From: Gemmataceae bacterium
GTDB taxonomy: Bacteria; Planctomycetota; Planctomycetia; Gemmatales; Gemmataceae
Length of the DNA: 53,327 bases
Direction: 5' to 3'
Assembly (NCBI GenBank): GCA_019752375.1
Contig: JAIEMG010000312.1
Span: 1-53,327 of the forward strand
Positions 41,823-50,330 of the stretch are shown one piece after another. The notes beneath the pieces were generated by a model. The model was not told the DNA's origin and ran no database searches. It worked only from the letters and a program-made list of their open reading frames with translations. Within the stretch, counting starts at the first letter, position 1, and each line of letters starts with the position of its first letter. The translations under genes and the position numbers were made by a program.

Positions 41823-41957
41823 GGCTCCCCTCGCCCCCGTACTCGGGGGAGAGGGGATGGGGGGGGGGGGGGGGTGAGGGGTTTTTCAGGCCGGCGGTGC
41901 AAGCTTCACCCCCTCACCCCCATCCCCTCTCCCCCGAGTACGGGGGCGAGGGGAGCC
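41823..41957. repeat. Perfect 41-base inverted repeat with G16 run
   Basis: Arms 41823-41863 and 41917-41957 are identical in inverted orientation. The left arm continues into 16 consecutive G, where the right arm has five C. No gene lies in 41641-42064 besides this element. The G run is liable to length change. Confidence 0.85.
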
Positions 41958-42064
41958 CGTTGGGTCGCTCTATTCGCGCAGTCATCGGTAATGGCACCAT
42001 CACGCGGCTCCACTAACTAAAATGTTGCTGGGCAGAAACCGAGCACGGTAGGAGGACCTCGACC

Positions 42065-42421
42065 ATGCTACGCCTCGTTACGAGCGATGACTCCTGGGAG
42101 CCGCCGAAGTACGTCATCGAAGAAGTAAACGATCCGGAATATGTAGCCCGCTTCAAGGCAAGCATGGCGCAGTTCAAGGCGAACCTAGATTGGCTGCAGG
42201 CGCACTGGGGCGACCTACTGCCGCAAGCTCGTGGGAAGTACGTGGCGGTGGCGGGTCGGGAGGCATTTATCGCGGACACGGCGAAGGAGGCCTATGATTG
42301 GGCCGACACCGCCCATCCCTATGATGAGGGCGCGTGGGTGACCCACGTCCGTCGCACTCCAGGGTACAACGCTTATGCGAATCGCGTATCCGCCCCCGTC
42401 AGTTTCGCGGCAGAAAGCTGA
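42065..42421 (+). CDS. Hypothetical protein, DUF5678-like
   Basis: A 118-aa protein whose C-terminal half (GKYVAVAGREAFIADTAKEAYDWA) has the look of DUF5678-type small proteins (GKYVA...G...A..A). An N-terminal amphipathic helix is present. GTAGGAGGACC lies upstream of the ATG. It converges on, and slightly overlaps, the nitrite reductase gene. Confidence 0.65.
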   Translation: MLRLVTSDDSWEPPKYVIEEVNDPEYVARFKASMAQFKANLDWLQAHWGDLLPQARGKYVAVAGREAFIADTAKEAYDWADTAHPYDEGAWVTHVRRTPGYNAYANRVSAPVSFAAES

Positions 42422-45368
42422 CCAGCGGTTCCAAGGCGTCGCTGAGCTGGTCGATCGGCACGTCGTACATCAGGTCCGTCGCGACCACCGGTCTTGGTCC
42501 CGTCTGGCCCTTGACGCAGACGTGGGCGGCGTCGACGACCTGGCCGTTGACACGCGATCGGCAGCCTTGCAAGCCAATCGTCGCGACCTGGTGCAGGCCG
42601 CAACTGGCGGGGCAGCCGGACCAGTGGATCGTCAGGGGCTGGAGCTTGCGGCCCGCCGTGCGTCGCTCCAGCTCCTTGGCCACCTCGATGGCGTAGCTCT
42701 TGGTGTCGATCAACGCCATGCCGCAGTAGTCGTTGCCCGTGCAGGCCACCAGCCCACGCATGATCGGCGACGGATCGTAGGGGAGCTCCTTGAGCAGCGG
42801 CTCGTCGGTCAGGGCGCCGATGCGTGTTTCCGGCACGTTGGCAATGATGAGGTTCTGGCCGACGGTAACGCGGACGTCGCCGTTGCCGTAACGCTCGGCC
42901 AGGTCGGCCACGCCGCGCATCTGCGCCGTCGTGATCCGACCCACCGGGACCAGCAAACCGACATAGTGCAGTTGCGGTCCCTCGTGATGCACGTCCGGCC
43001 GCTTCTGGGGATTGATGCCCAGGTGATCGACGTGGTGTTTCTTGCGCATGTCGGTGCCGGCGTGGAACAGCGGTCCCGCGCGGCGCCGTTCCAGCTCGGC
43101 GCGGAACCATTGGATGCCTCGATCCTCGATGAGGAACGCCAGTCGAGCGCGCGTGCGCGAGCCGCGCGAGCCGTGGTCGCGGAAGATGCGGGTGATGTCG
43201 GCGCACAGGCTCGCCGCATGCTCGGGTCGGACGAAGACGTCCAGGGGCGTGGCAGGCTTGTAGCCGCCGGAGCCTTGCTTGCCGCCGACGAGCACGTTGA
43301 AGCCGTTGACCTGCCGGCCATCCAGCTCGCGATACGCCGGCACCAGGGCGACGTCCTGCGTCTCGCCGTGGCAGCAATTCTCCATACAGCCGGTGATGGT
43401 GACGTTGAACTTGCGCGGCAGGTTCGTGAACTCCTTGTTGTCGACCAGCATGGCGTTGAACTCGCGGATGACCGGCGTGGCATCGAGCAGCTCGTGCGGC
43501 GTCACGCCGCTGACCGGGCAGCCGCAAACGCCGCGCACGTTGTCCAGGCCGGTCTGCTTGCTGTGCAGGCCCACTTCCTCCAGGCGGCGCCAGATGTCCG
43601 GAATGTCGGCAAGGGTGAACCAGCGCATCTGGATTTGCTGACGGGTCGTCAGGTCGCAGAAGCCCTTGCCGTACTGGTCCGACAGGTCGGCAATGACGCG
43701 GAATTGTCGGGCATTGGTCCGCCCGGCTTCCATGCGCAGCCGCAGCATGAAGTGGCCCGGCGTCGGCACGCGATAGAACAGGCCGTACCACTTGGCCCGC
43801 TGCTTGTCGTTCTCGGACATCTCCTGCCAGTTGTTGGCCGGCGCCAGCCGCAGCAGGTCCGGCAGGCAATCGAGCCCGTCCTTCTCGTCCTTGAGGACTT
43901 CGATCTTGTTCTTCGCTTTTGGCCCGGCGGGCGCCTTGCCGTAGGCTTCGATGAGCTGCGTCAACAATGGTTGACAGGTGCCGCAGCCCGTGCCGGCCTT
44001 CGTACACGCGCCGATGGCAGCCACGCTGGACTTACCGTCCGCAATGGCTGCGGCGATCGTGCCCTTGGCCACCTCGTGGCAGTTGCAGATTTGCGTCTCA
44101 TCAGGGAGGGACTTGAAACTGCTTCCGCCCTTGAGGAGGCTGTCGCGTGCGTTCTCGCCCACGAGCAATTGGAGCGGAGAACCGGGCAATGCTTCGCCGC
44201 CGCGGAACAAACGCTGAAGTTGCCCGCCGGTGTCCGTCGCTCCCAGCAAAATGGCGCCGGCCAGCCGATTGTCGCGGATGACCAGCTTCTTGTAGATGCC
44301 ATTGCTCGGATCGAAATGGCTGACCACCTCGCTGTTCGCCGCCGCATGGACTTCGCCCATCGAAACGAGATCGACGCCCATCACCTTGAGCGTGGTGGAG
44401 AGGCGCGAGCCGCGATAGGCCGCTTCCGGTCGCGCGCCGGTCACGATATCGGCCAGCACGCGGGCCTGCTCGTAGACGGGATCGACCAATCCATAGAGCT
44501 TGCCGCGATGCTGAGCGCACTCGCCGACGGCGAAGATCGACGCATCGCTGGTGCGCAGCTGGTCGTCGACGACAATCGCTTTCTCGACGTTCAGGCCCGC
44601 CGCGCGGGCTTCGTCCACGTTGGGGCGGATGCCGCAGCTGATGACGACCATGTCGGTTTCGAGCACGCTGCCATCGGCAAACTGCAGGCCCGTGACGACG
44701 CCGTTGTCGCCGAGCAGCCGGGCGGTTGCCGATTGCAGCACCACGCGAACGCCCAGCGCTTCCAGCTTCAGCTTCAAGAGCGCGCCGCCGGCTGCATCGA
44801 GCTGCTGCACCATGAGGTGCGGAGCCACTTCGACGACGGTGACGTGCAGTCCGTGGCTGAGCAGCCCGCGTGCCGCCTCCAGCCCGAGCAGGCCGCCGCC
44901 GATGACGACGGCATGGTCGCATTCCTGGGCGTAGGCACTGATGGACGCGCAGTCGTCCAGGGTACGAAAGACGAAGACGCCACGCTGCCGGGTCCCTTCC
45001 AGGGGCGGCACGAAAGGACGGGAGCCCGTGGCCAGGACAAGGTAGTCGTAGGGCTCGGCAACCTTGCCGCCGCCGCCGATCACCACCTGCTCTTCGCGTT
45101 CGATCTTCTCGGCCCGCACGCCGCTGTGGACGTGGACGCCTTTTTGCTCGTACCACTCCAGCGGATTGAGCCAGAGCTGCTCGGGGTCGGAGAAACCGCC
45201 GAGCACGGTCGAGAGCATGATGCGGTTGTAGGTGCCGTGCGGTTCCGCGCCGAACAACCGGATGTCGAAGCGATCCGGCTCGCGCGCCAGGATTTCCTCG
45301 ACGACCTTGCCGCCGGCCATGCCGGTGCCGACGACGACCAGGGTCGGGCGACGCGTTGCCTGAATCAT
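42399..45368 (-). CDS. NirB-NirA fusion nitrite reductase
   Basis: A 989-aa protein. The N-terminal 400 residues are the NirB FAD/NAD(P)H part (VGTGMAGG, then VIGGGLLGLEAARGL). A BFD-like 2Fe-2S segment (CNCHEVAKG, then GTGCGTC) ends near residue 460. Then comes a complete ferredoxin-type NirA: RQFRVIADLSDQYG, GVCGCPVSG, and the siroheme/4Fe-4S cysteines in ACTGNDYC and GCPASCG. It would reduce nitrite to ammonium with NAD(P)H as donor, without a separate NirB C-terminal half or NirD. I chose ATG 45368 because GGGAG lies at the right distance. Last gene of the nitrate operon. Confidence 0.88.
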   Translation of the reverse strand: MIQATRRPTLVVVGTGMAGGKVVEEILAREPDRFDIRLFGAEPHGTYNRIMLSTVLGGFSDPEQLWLNPLEWYEQKGVHVHSGVRAEKIEREEQVVIGGGGKVAEPYDYLVLATGSRPFVPPLEGTRQRGVFVFRTLDDCASISAYAQECDHAVVIGGGLLGLEAARGLLSHGLHVTVVEVAPHLMVQQLDAAGGALLKLKLEALGVRVVLQSATARLLGDNGVVTGLQFADGSVLETDMVVISCGIRPNVDEARAAGLNVEKAIVVDDQLRTSDASIFAVGECAQHRGKLYGLVDPVYEQARVLADIVTGARPEAAYRGSRLSTTLKVMGVDLVSMGEVHAAANSEVVSHFDPSNGIYKKLVIRDNRLAGAILLGATDTGGQLQRLFRGGEALPGSPLQLLVGENARDSLLKGGSSFKSLPDETQICNCHEVAKGTIAAAIADGKSSVAAIGACTKAGTGCGTCQPLLTQLIEAYGKAPAGPKAKNKIEVLKDEKDGLDCLPDLLRLAPANNWQEMSENDKQRAKWYGLFYRVPTPGHFMLRLRMEAGRTNARQFRVIADLSDQYGKGFCDLTTRQQIQMRWFTLADIPDIWRRLEEVGLHSKQTGLDNVRGVCGCPVSGVTPHELLDATPVIREFNAMLVDNKEFTNLPRKFNVTITGCMENCCHGETQDVALVPAYRELDGRQVNGFNVLVGGKQGSGGYKPATPLDVFVRPEHAASLCADITRIFRDHGSRGSRTRARLAFLIEDRGIQWFRAELERRRAGPLFHAGTDMRKKHHVDHLGINPQKRPDVHHEGPQLHYVGLLVPVGRITTAQMRGVADLAERYGNGDVRVTVGQNLIIANVPETRIGALTDEPLLKELPYDPSPIMRGLVACTGNDYCGMALIDTKSYAIEVAKELERRTAGRKLQPLTIHWSGCPASCGLHQVATIGLQGCRSRVNGQVVDAAHVCVKGQTGPRPVVATDLMYDVPIDQLSDALEPLVSFLPRN

Positions 45369-45497
45369 GGAGAGGCTCCCAGGCACGAGAATGCCCGCCG
45401 GGGGTGGCGATCCCGGCGGGAAATGGCGGACCGCTCACCACGAGCCGTCCGCGATTCGAAGATGTTGCTCCGTCCGTGGAGCGCCCGCCTGCATCCT

Positions 45498-46748
45498 TCA
45501 GGCGGTTGCTTCAGCTTCGGTCAGGGCGACTTCAGGCTCCGAATCGGTGGTCACTCGACCACCTCTGCCGACAAACGATCCCTGCCAGCTTTGCGCGACG
45601 TAGGCCAGTGCCACGGCGCACATCAGTCCGATCAATGCAAAGATGAGAAAGCCGCCGGCAAAAGTACCGCTGTACTGGCGGAGGGTCCCCAGCAGGAGCG
45701 GCAGACAGAAGCCGCCCACACCACCCGCCGCGCCGACGATCCCGGTGATGACGCCGATCTCCTTGGGAAACCGCAACGGCACCAGCTGGAAGACCGAGCC
45801 GTTGCCCATGCCAAGCATGCCCATGCCGAGAAACATCAACGGTGTCGCGATCGTCAGGGGCGGGAGCGTCGCGATGCAGAGCATCGCCAGGCCGACGCCG
45901 ACGTAGAGCATCACCAGCACCCGGATGCCGCCGAAGCGATCCGCCAGGTAGCCGCCGACGGGCCGAAGGAACGAGCCGGCGATGACGCAAATCGTCGCGA
46001 AGGTCCCCGCCTGCACCTTGCTCAGGTCGTACTGGTCGTGAAAGAAGATGTTGAGGAAGCTCGCCAGGCCGACGAAGCCGCCGAAGGTCACGGAGTAGAA
46101 CAGGCAAAACCACCAGGTATCACGTTGCTTCAAGATGGCGCTGTAGTCGGACAGGGGCTTCGGGGCCGGCTGCGTCGGGCTGTCCTTGGCGAACAGCGTG
46201 AACACGGCCAGCGCGATCAGGATTGGCACCAGCGCCAGGCCAAAGACCCCATGCCAGCCCAGGCCCTCCGCCAGGCGTGGACCAAAAAAAGTCGCCAGGG
46301 CGGTCCCGCTATTGCCGGCGCCGGCAATGCCCATGGCCATGCCCTGATACTGGGGCGGATACCAACGGCTGGCCAGCGGAAGCGCTGCGGCAAAGCTCGC
46401 TCCGGCGACACCCAGGAGGAGACCCACCAGCAGGACCTTCTCGTAGCTGTCCGCCCACAGCCAGCCGAGCAGCAACGGCACGATCGTCAACACCAGTCCG
46501 ATGATGCCGGTGCGGCGCGCGCCGATATGGTCGGTCATCAAGCCAAGGACCACGCGCAAGAACGCACCGCCCAGGAGCGGGACGGCAACCATCAGGCCCT
46601 TCTGCGAATCGGACAGGCCGAAGTCCGGCACGATGGAATTCGCCAGGGCGCCGAGCAACACCCAGACCATGAAACTGATGTCGAAATACAGGAAGGCGCA
46701 GAGCAGACTCGGTGGATGGCCGGCCTTGAGGAATCCTTGAAGCTGCAT
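45498..46748 (-). CDS. narK: Nitrate/nitrite transporter, MFS (NarK-type)
   Basis: A 416-aa membrane protein with about 12 helices. Nitrate-porter marks are VPLLGGAFLRVVLGLMTD and two glycine-rich segments, GIAGAGNSGTALATF and GVITGIVGAAGGVGGF. It likely imports nitrate and may export nitrite. It sits between narB and the nitrite reductase fusion on the same strand, a compact assimilation operon. Confidence 0.9.
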   Translation of the reverse strand: MQLQGFLKAGHPPSLLCAFLYFDISFMVWVLLGALANSIVPDFGLSDSQKGLMVAVPLLGGAFLRVVLGLMTDHIGARRTGIIGLVLTIVPLLLGWLWADSYEKVLLVGLLLGVAGASFAAALPLASRWYPPQYQGMAMGIAGAGNSGTALATFFGPRLAEGLGWHGVFGLALVPILIALAVFTLFAKDSPTQPAPKPLSDYSAILKQRDTWWFCLFYSVTFGGFVGLASFLNIFFHDQYDLSKVQAGTFATICVIAGSFLRPVGGYLADRFGGIRVLVMLYVGVGLAMLCIATLPPLTIATPLMFLGMGMLGMGNGSVFQLVPLRFPKEIGVITGIVGAAGGVGGFCLPLLLGTLRQYSGTFAGGFLIFALIGLMCAVALAYVAQSWQGSFVGRGGRVTTDSEPEVALTEAEATA

Positions 46749-46772
46749 GGCGTCTCTCTCGGAACGCAGGGG

Positions 46773-48944
46773 TCAAACCGGGGAGGCCGCCGCTGCCAGG
46801 GGCAGCGCAACGGCAGGACGTCCGTTCAGTGCGGGTGTGCGAGGCGCGGGTACCTTTTCCAGGCTCACCGCGCAGAACTTCAATTCCGGCTGCTTGGCGA
46901 CACGACCGATGGCGCTGATGGTCAGGTAGTTCGCCGCGTTGCCCTCGGCGTACAGGTCGCCCCAGTGGAACGGCACGAACACCATGCCGGCGGTCACGCC
47001 CTCGCGCAACTTCGCCGGAAGCTGCACGGTGCCGCGGCGGCTGGAAACCTGGATCAAGTCGCCGTCCGTCACGTCGAGGCGCTGGGCGTCCGAGGGATTG
47101 ACTTCGACGAACGGCCCCGGCTCGCGGCGTACCAGCTTTTCCGATTTCGCCGTGCGCGTCAGCGTATGCCAGTGGGAATAGAGGCGGCCGGTGGTCAGCA
47201 CGAAGGGGAATTCGTGATCGGGCAGCTCACGTGGCTCGCGGTGGTCGCAAACGAGGAAGTTGGCGCGGCCATCGGGGGTCGGAAAGCGATGATCGAGATA
47301 GCGCCGCTTCGTGCCCGGATGTTCCGGCGTCGGGCAGGGCCACTGCAGGCTGCTCACCTCACGCAACCGGGCGGCGGTGGCGCCGGCCATGTCGCAGGGA
47401 CGCCCGTGAGTCAGCCGGATGTACTCGTCCCAGACTTCTCCCGCCGAAGCGAAGTCAAACCCCGAGAAGCCGAGCGTGCGTGCGAAGCGCGACAGGATTT
47501 CCCAGTCGGGCAGCGCCTCGCCGGGCGCATCGAAAAGCTTGGGACTGTAGCTGACCATTCGCTCGCTGTTGGTGCTCGTCCATTCCTTCTCGCCCCACTG
47601 GGCGGCCGGCAGGAGCACATCGGCCAGCTGCGTCGTCTCCGTTGGGTGGTAGGCGTCCTGCACGACAACGAGTTGAGCCCGCTGCAGCGCCCGGCGCACG
47701 TGGTGCAGGTCCGGCAAGCTGACGGCGGGGTTGGTCCCGGCAATCCAGATCGCCTTGAGCTGCCCCTTCTCCAGGGCACGGAACATTTCGACCGCAGTCA
47801 AGCCGACCTTGGAACTGATGCTGCCCGGGCGCCGGCCCCAGTACGCCTCCACTTCCTGACGATGCTCGGCATTCTCGACCGTGCGGTAGCCAGGCAACTG
47901 GTGCGACAGCAGACCGCCCTCACGCCCGCCCATCGCGTTGGGCTGTCCCGTCAACGAGAACGGGCCCGCACCCGGTTTGCCGATCTGTCCAGTCAGCAGG
48001 TGAAGGTTGATCAGACAATTGTTCTTCCACATGCCGACGGTGCTCTGGTTGAGCCCCATGCAGTAGAAGCTGAGGAATCCCTTGGCGCTCGCAATCAGCC
48101 GCGCCAGCTTGTAAATGGCCGCCTCTTCCAGCCCCGTCAATGCGATCAGCTCGCCCAGGTCCTGGCCGAGCAGGAATTGCCGGTATTCCTCGATCCCCTT
48201 GGTGTGCTGTTCGACGAATTCCTGGTCCGCTGCACCCATCAACAGCAGGATGCGGCCCAGAGCATTGAGGAGGGCAATGTCGCTGCCGGGAGCGATGGGC
48301 AGGTGCACATCGGCTGCCTCGGCGGTTGCGGTGCGGCGTGGATCGATGACGATGATTTGCTGTTCGGGCCGCGCGATCTTGCTGGCCCGAATGCGATCGA
48401 ATGTGACCGGGTGCGCTTCCGCCATGTTGCTGCCGATGATGAGCAGCACGTCGGCGTGCTCGATGTCGTCGTAGCAGCACGGAGGTCCGTCCGCGCCCAG
48501 ACTCGTACGATAGCCGGCAACCGCGGCCGCCATGCACAGGCGGCTGTTGGAGTCGGTGTTGTTGCACCCCAGCCAGCCCTTGAAGAGCTTGCTGATGACG
48601 TAGACGGTTTCCGTATCGAGCTGTCCGCTACCATAGAACGCGACCGCTTCCGGTCCGTGGGTATACACGATGTTGGTGAAGATCTCGCCGACGTAGCGCA
48701 GGGCTGTGTCCCAGTCTGTCGTGCGGAAATCTTGATCGCGACTGATCCGAAACTGTGGCTGCGCGAGTCGGTCGGGGGTGCGAATGGTGGGGCCGAGCTG
48801 CGCGCCTTTGGCACACATGCGGCCCAGGTTCGCCGCAGCCGTCTCGACGCCGCGAACGCGTGTCACCGCTCCTTCACTTCCTTCGAAGCGGAGTCGGCAA
48901 CCCACGCCGCAGTACGGACAGACGGATTCCCCCACGAGGGCCAA
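46773..48944 (-). CDS. narB: Assimilatory nitrate reductase catalytic subunit
   Basis: A molybdopterin bis-MGD enzyme of about 723 aa that reduces nitrate to nitrite. With the TTG start the 4Fe-4S ligands are C9, C12, C16 and C44 (CPYCGVGC and RMCAKG). NSRLCMAAAVAGY holds the Mo-ligand cysteine region, and later segments (IIGSNMAEAHP, WIAGTNPAVS) are typical. The start is uncertain: a TTG at 48944 has AAGGAG six bases before it and fits the family length; the frame stays open to 49151, with ATG 49061 lacking a ribosome site. It is the first gene of the nitrate operon. Confidence 0.88.
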   Translation of the reverse strand: MALVGESVCPYCGVGCRLRFEGSEGAVTRVRGVETAAANLGRMCAKGAQLGPTIRTPDRLAQPQFRISRDQDFRTTDWDTALRYVGEIFTNIVYTHGPEAVAFYGSGQLDTETVYVISKLFKGWLGCNNTDSNSRLCMAAAVAGYRTSLGADGPPCCYDDIEHADVLLIIGSNMAEAHPVTFDRIRASKIARPEQQIIVIDPRRTATAEAADVHLPIAPGSDIALLNALGRILLLMGAADQEFVEQHTKGIEEYRQFLLGQDLGELIALTGLEEAAIYKLARLIASAKGFLSFYCMGLNQSTVGMWKNNCLINLHLLTGQIGKPGAGPFSLTGQPNAMGGREGGLLSHQLPGYRTVENAEHRQEVEAYWGRRPGSISSKVGLTAVEMFRALEKGQLKAIWIAGTNPAVSLPDLHHVRRALQRAQLVVVQDAYHPTETTQLADVLLPAAQWGEKEWTSTNSERMVSYSPKLFDAPGEALPDWEILSRFARTLGFSGFDFASAGEVWDEYIRLTHGRPCDMAGATAARLREVSSLQWPCPTPEHPGTKRRYLDHRFPTPDGRANFLVCDHREPRELPDHEFPFVLTTGRLYSHWHTLTRTAKSEKLVRREPGPFVEVNPSDAQRLDVTDGDLIQVSSRRGTVQLPAKLREGVTAGMVFVPFHWGDLYAEGNAANYLTISAIGRVAKQPELKFCAVSLEKVPAPRTPALNGRPAVALPLAAAASPV

Positions 48945-49499
48945 GACTCTCTCCTTCACCGCGCAGGCGAGCGCGCACCCCGACCATTGAGGCGCAGGTT
49001 GGATCGACGAGGGGCAACAAGGAGCCTGACTCGGGAGAGACGAGTTGGCGGGAGGCGGCATGTCGCTGCATTTGCCGCAAACGGAAGCCACCACGGCAAC
49101 GCTTGAAGCAACTAACGAGCCAATTGCAGGGCTAGATTTGCGCCACGTCACAAATCCATCGACTTAGCGGATTTGGAGCCCTCCATTCTTCACGACGGAC
49201 CATTGTGCGAGATGCCGGATGCTATGCAAGCTGGCAACCGCTGCTCGATTTTGTGCAATTGGCCCGAAAAGGAAAGGGCTGCGGACGGAATGCCGTGAAC
49301 TGTGACGAGCGACAGCATGAAATCGCCCAGTGGCACGGACATTTCTGTCCGTGCGGTCGGGAAACGGCACGGACAGAAATGTCCGTGCCACAGTCAACTC
49401 GCGTCAGTGAATGGCATTCGGCTGCGGACTTGTCTCGGACCACGGAAATCGTGAGGATAACAGGTGGAGTTCTCGCTGGCGTGAGAGGGAGGCCGCGCG
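48945..49499. other. Intergenic stretch upstream of narB
   Basis: About 555 bases between divergent transcripts. It includes the narB leader, an inverted repeat at 49331-49390, and the leader of the small membrane protein. I see no RNA gene. Confidence 0.5.
49331..49390. repeat. Perfect inverted repeat element
   Basis: Arms 49331-49354 and 49367-49390 pair perfectly over 24 bases around a 12-base loop. The arms themselves are partly self-complementary (acggacatttctgtccgt). No T-run follows, so it is more likely a dispersed palindromic element than a terminator. Confidence 0.85.
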
Positions 49500-49619
49500 A
49501 TGACGGAATCCGTGTCGGTGCCCGACCCGGCAGCCTCGGTGGATGAATTGCTCGTCCTGACGGTCCTTGGTTTTGGCTGTCTCGGCACTTGCGCTGCCGC
49601 GGTCGTGTTGATCGTTTAA
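49500..49619 (+). CDS. 39-aa single-pass membrane protein
   Basis: ATG at 49500 has GGGAGG seven bases upstream; TAA at 49617. The first 15 residues are polar (MTESVSVPDPAASVD) and the rest is one hydrophobic helix (LLVLTVLGFGCLGTCAAAVV). It lies before the NTF2-like membrane protein, so the two may be co-transcribed. Confidence 0.6.
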   Translation: MTESVSVPDPAASVDELLVLTVLGFGCLGTCAAAVVLIV

Positions 49620-49672
49620 TGGACGAACCGCACGGATCCGCCACGCAACGATTGACGTGAAGGAGGCTTCCC

Positions 49673-50260
49673 ATGAGTTCCGGTCCCCGAAGCGGGTCTT
49701 CGAGCAACGCGCCCCTCATCATTCTGGGCGTGCTTGGCGTGCTGATCCTTGGCGGCGGTGTGCTGGTCATCGTTTGTCTGGCTGCCATCACCATGATCGG
49801 CACCCGATCCGAGATGACGTTCCAAACGGTGGGTGCATCGCTTGGTCCCGTTTCCACCGGGAGCGAGTGGCCGACGACCCCGCGCGTCGATCCGGCCATT
49901 CGCCGGATGCTCGACGCCCAGGTGGCCGCCTGGAACCAGGGCGATCTCGTCGAATTCATGGACGGCTACTGGAACTCGCCCGAGCTGACCTTCTACTCCG
50001 GCAACGAGCCGAAGCAGGGTTGGCAGGAAACGCTGGAACGCTATCGGCAGCGCTATGGGGCCAAGGACAAGGAGATGGGCAAGCTGCGCTTCGGCGAACT
50101 CGACATCGAGATGCTGGCCCCCGATCGAGCGCTGGTCCGCGGCCGCTGGCACCTCGACCTGGACAAGGCCAAGGAGGAAAAAGAAGGGCTGTTCACGCTC
50201 ATCGTGAGGAAGTTTCCCCAGGGCTGGCGAATCACGCACGACCACACGTCCGGGAACTGA
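49673..50260 (+). CDS. Membrane-anchored NTF2-like (SnoaL/DUF4440) protein
   Basis: A 195-aa protein with an N-terminal transmembrane helix (LIILGVLGVLILGGGVLVIV) and an extracytoplasmic NTF2-like domain (LDAQVAAWNQGDLVEFMDGYW, SPELTFYSG, WQETLERYRQRYG, then KFPQGWRITHDHTS). The fold binds small ligands or acts as an enzyme; the substrate is unknown. GAAGGAGG precedes the ATG. Confidence 0.78.
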   Translation: MSSGPRSGSSSNAPLIILGVLGVLILGGGVLVIVCLAAITMIGTRSEMTFQTVGASLGPVSTGSEWPTTPRVDPAIRRMLDAQVAAWNQGDLVEFMDGYWNSPELTFYSGNEPKQGWQETLERYRQRYGAKDKEMGKLRFGELDIEMLAPDRALVRGRWHLDLDKAKEEKEGLFTLIVRKFPQGWRITHDHTSGN

Positions 50261-50330
50261 ATCCCTCCCGTCCGCCGGCGCATCTTGATAAAGTAGTGGG
50301 GATGCTGCGCCTCAGGTGAGCGGGGCCGAC

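Noticed and set aside
41823..41957. CRISPR-like repeat reading
   Set aside because: Only two copies in inverted, not direct, orientation and no spacers or cas genes; the same applies to the other palindromes in the window.
42375..49106. A 2243-codon open frame on the plus strand across the nitrate genes
   Set aside because: It is antisense to three clear enzymes, lacks recognisable domains and is rich in Arg, Ala, Gly and Val as expected for the opposite strand of GC-biased genes.
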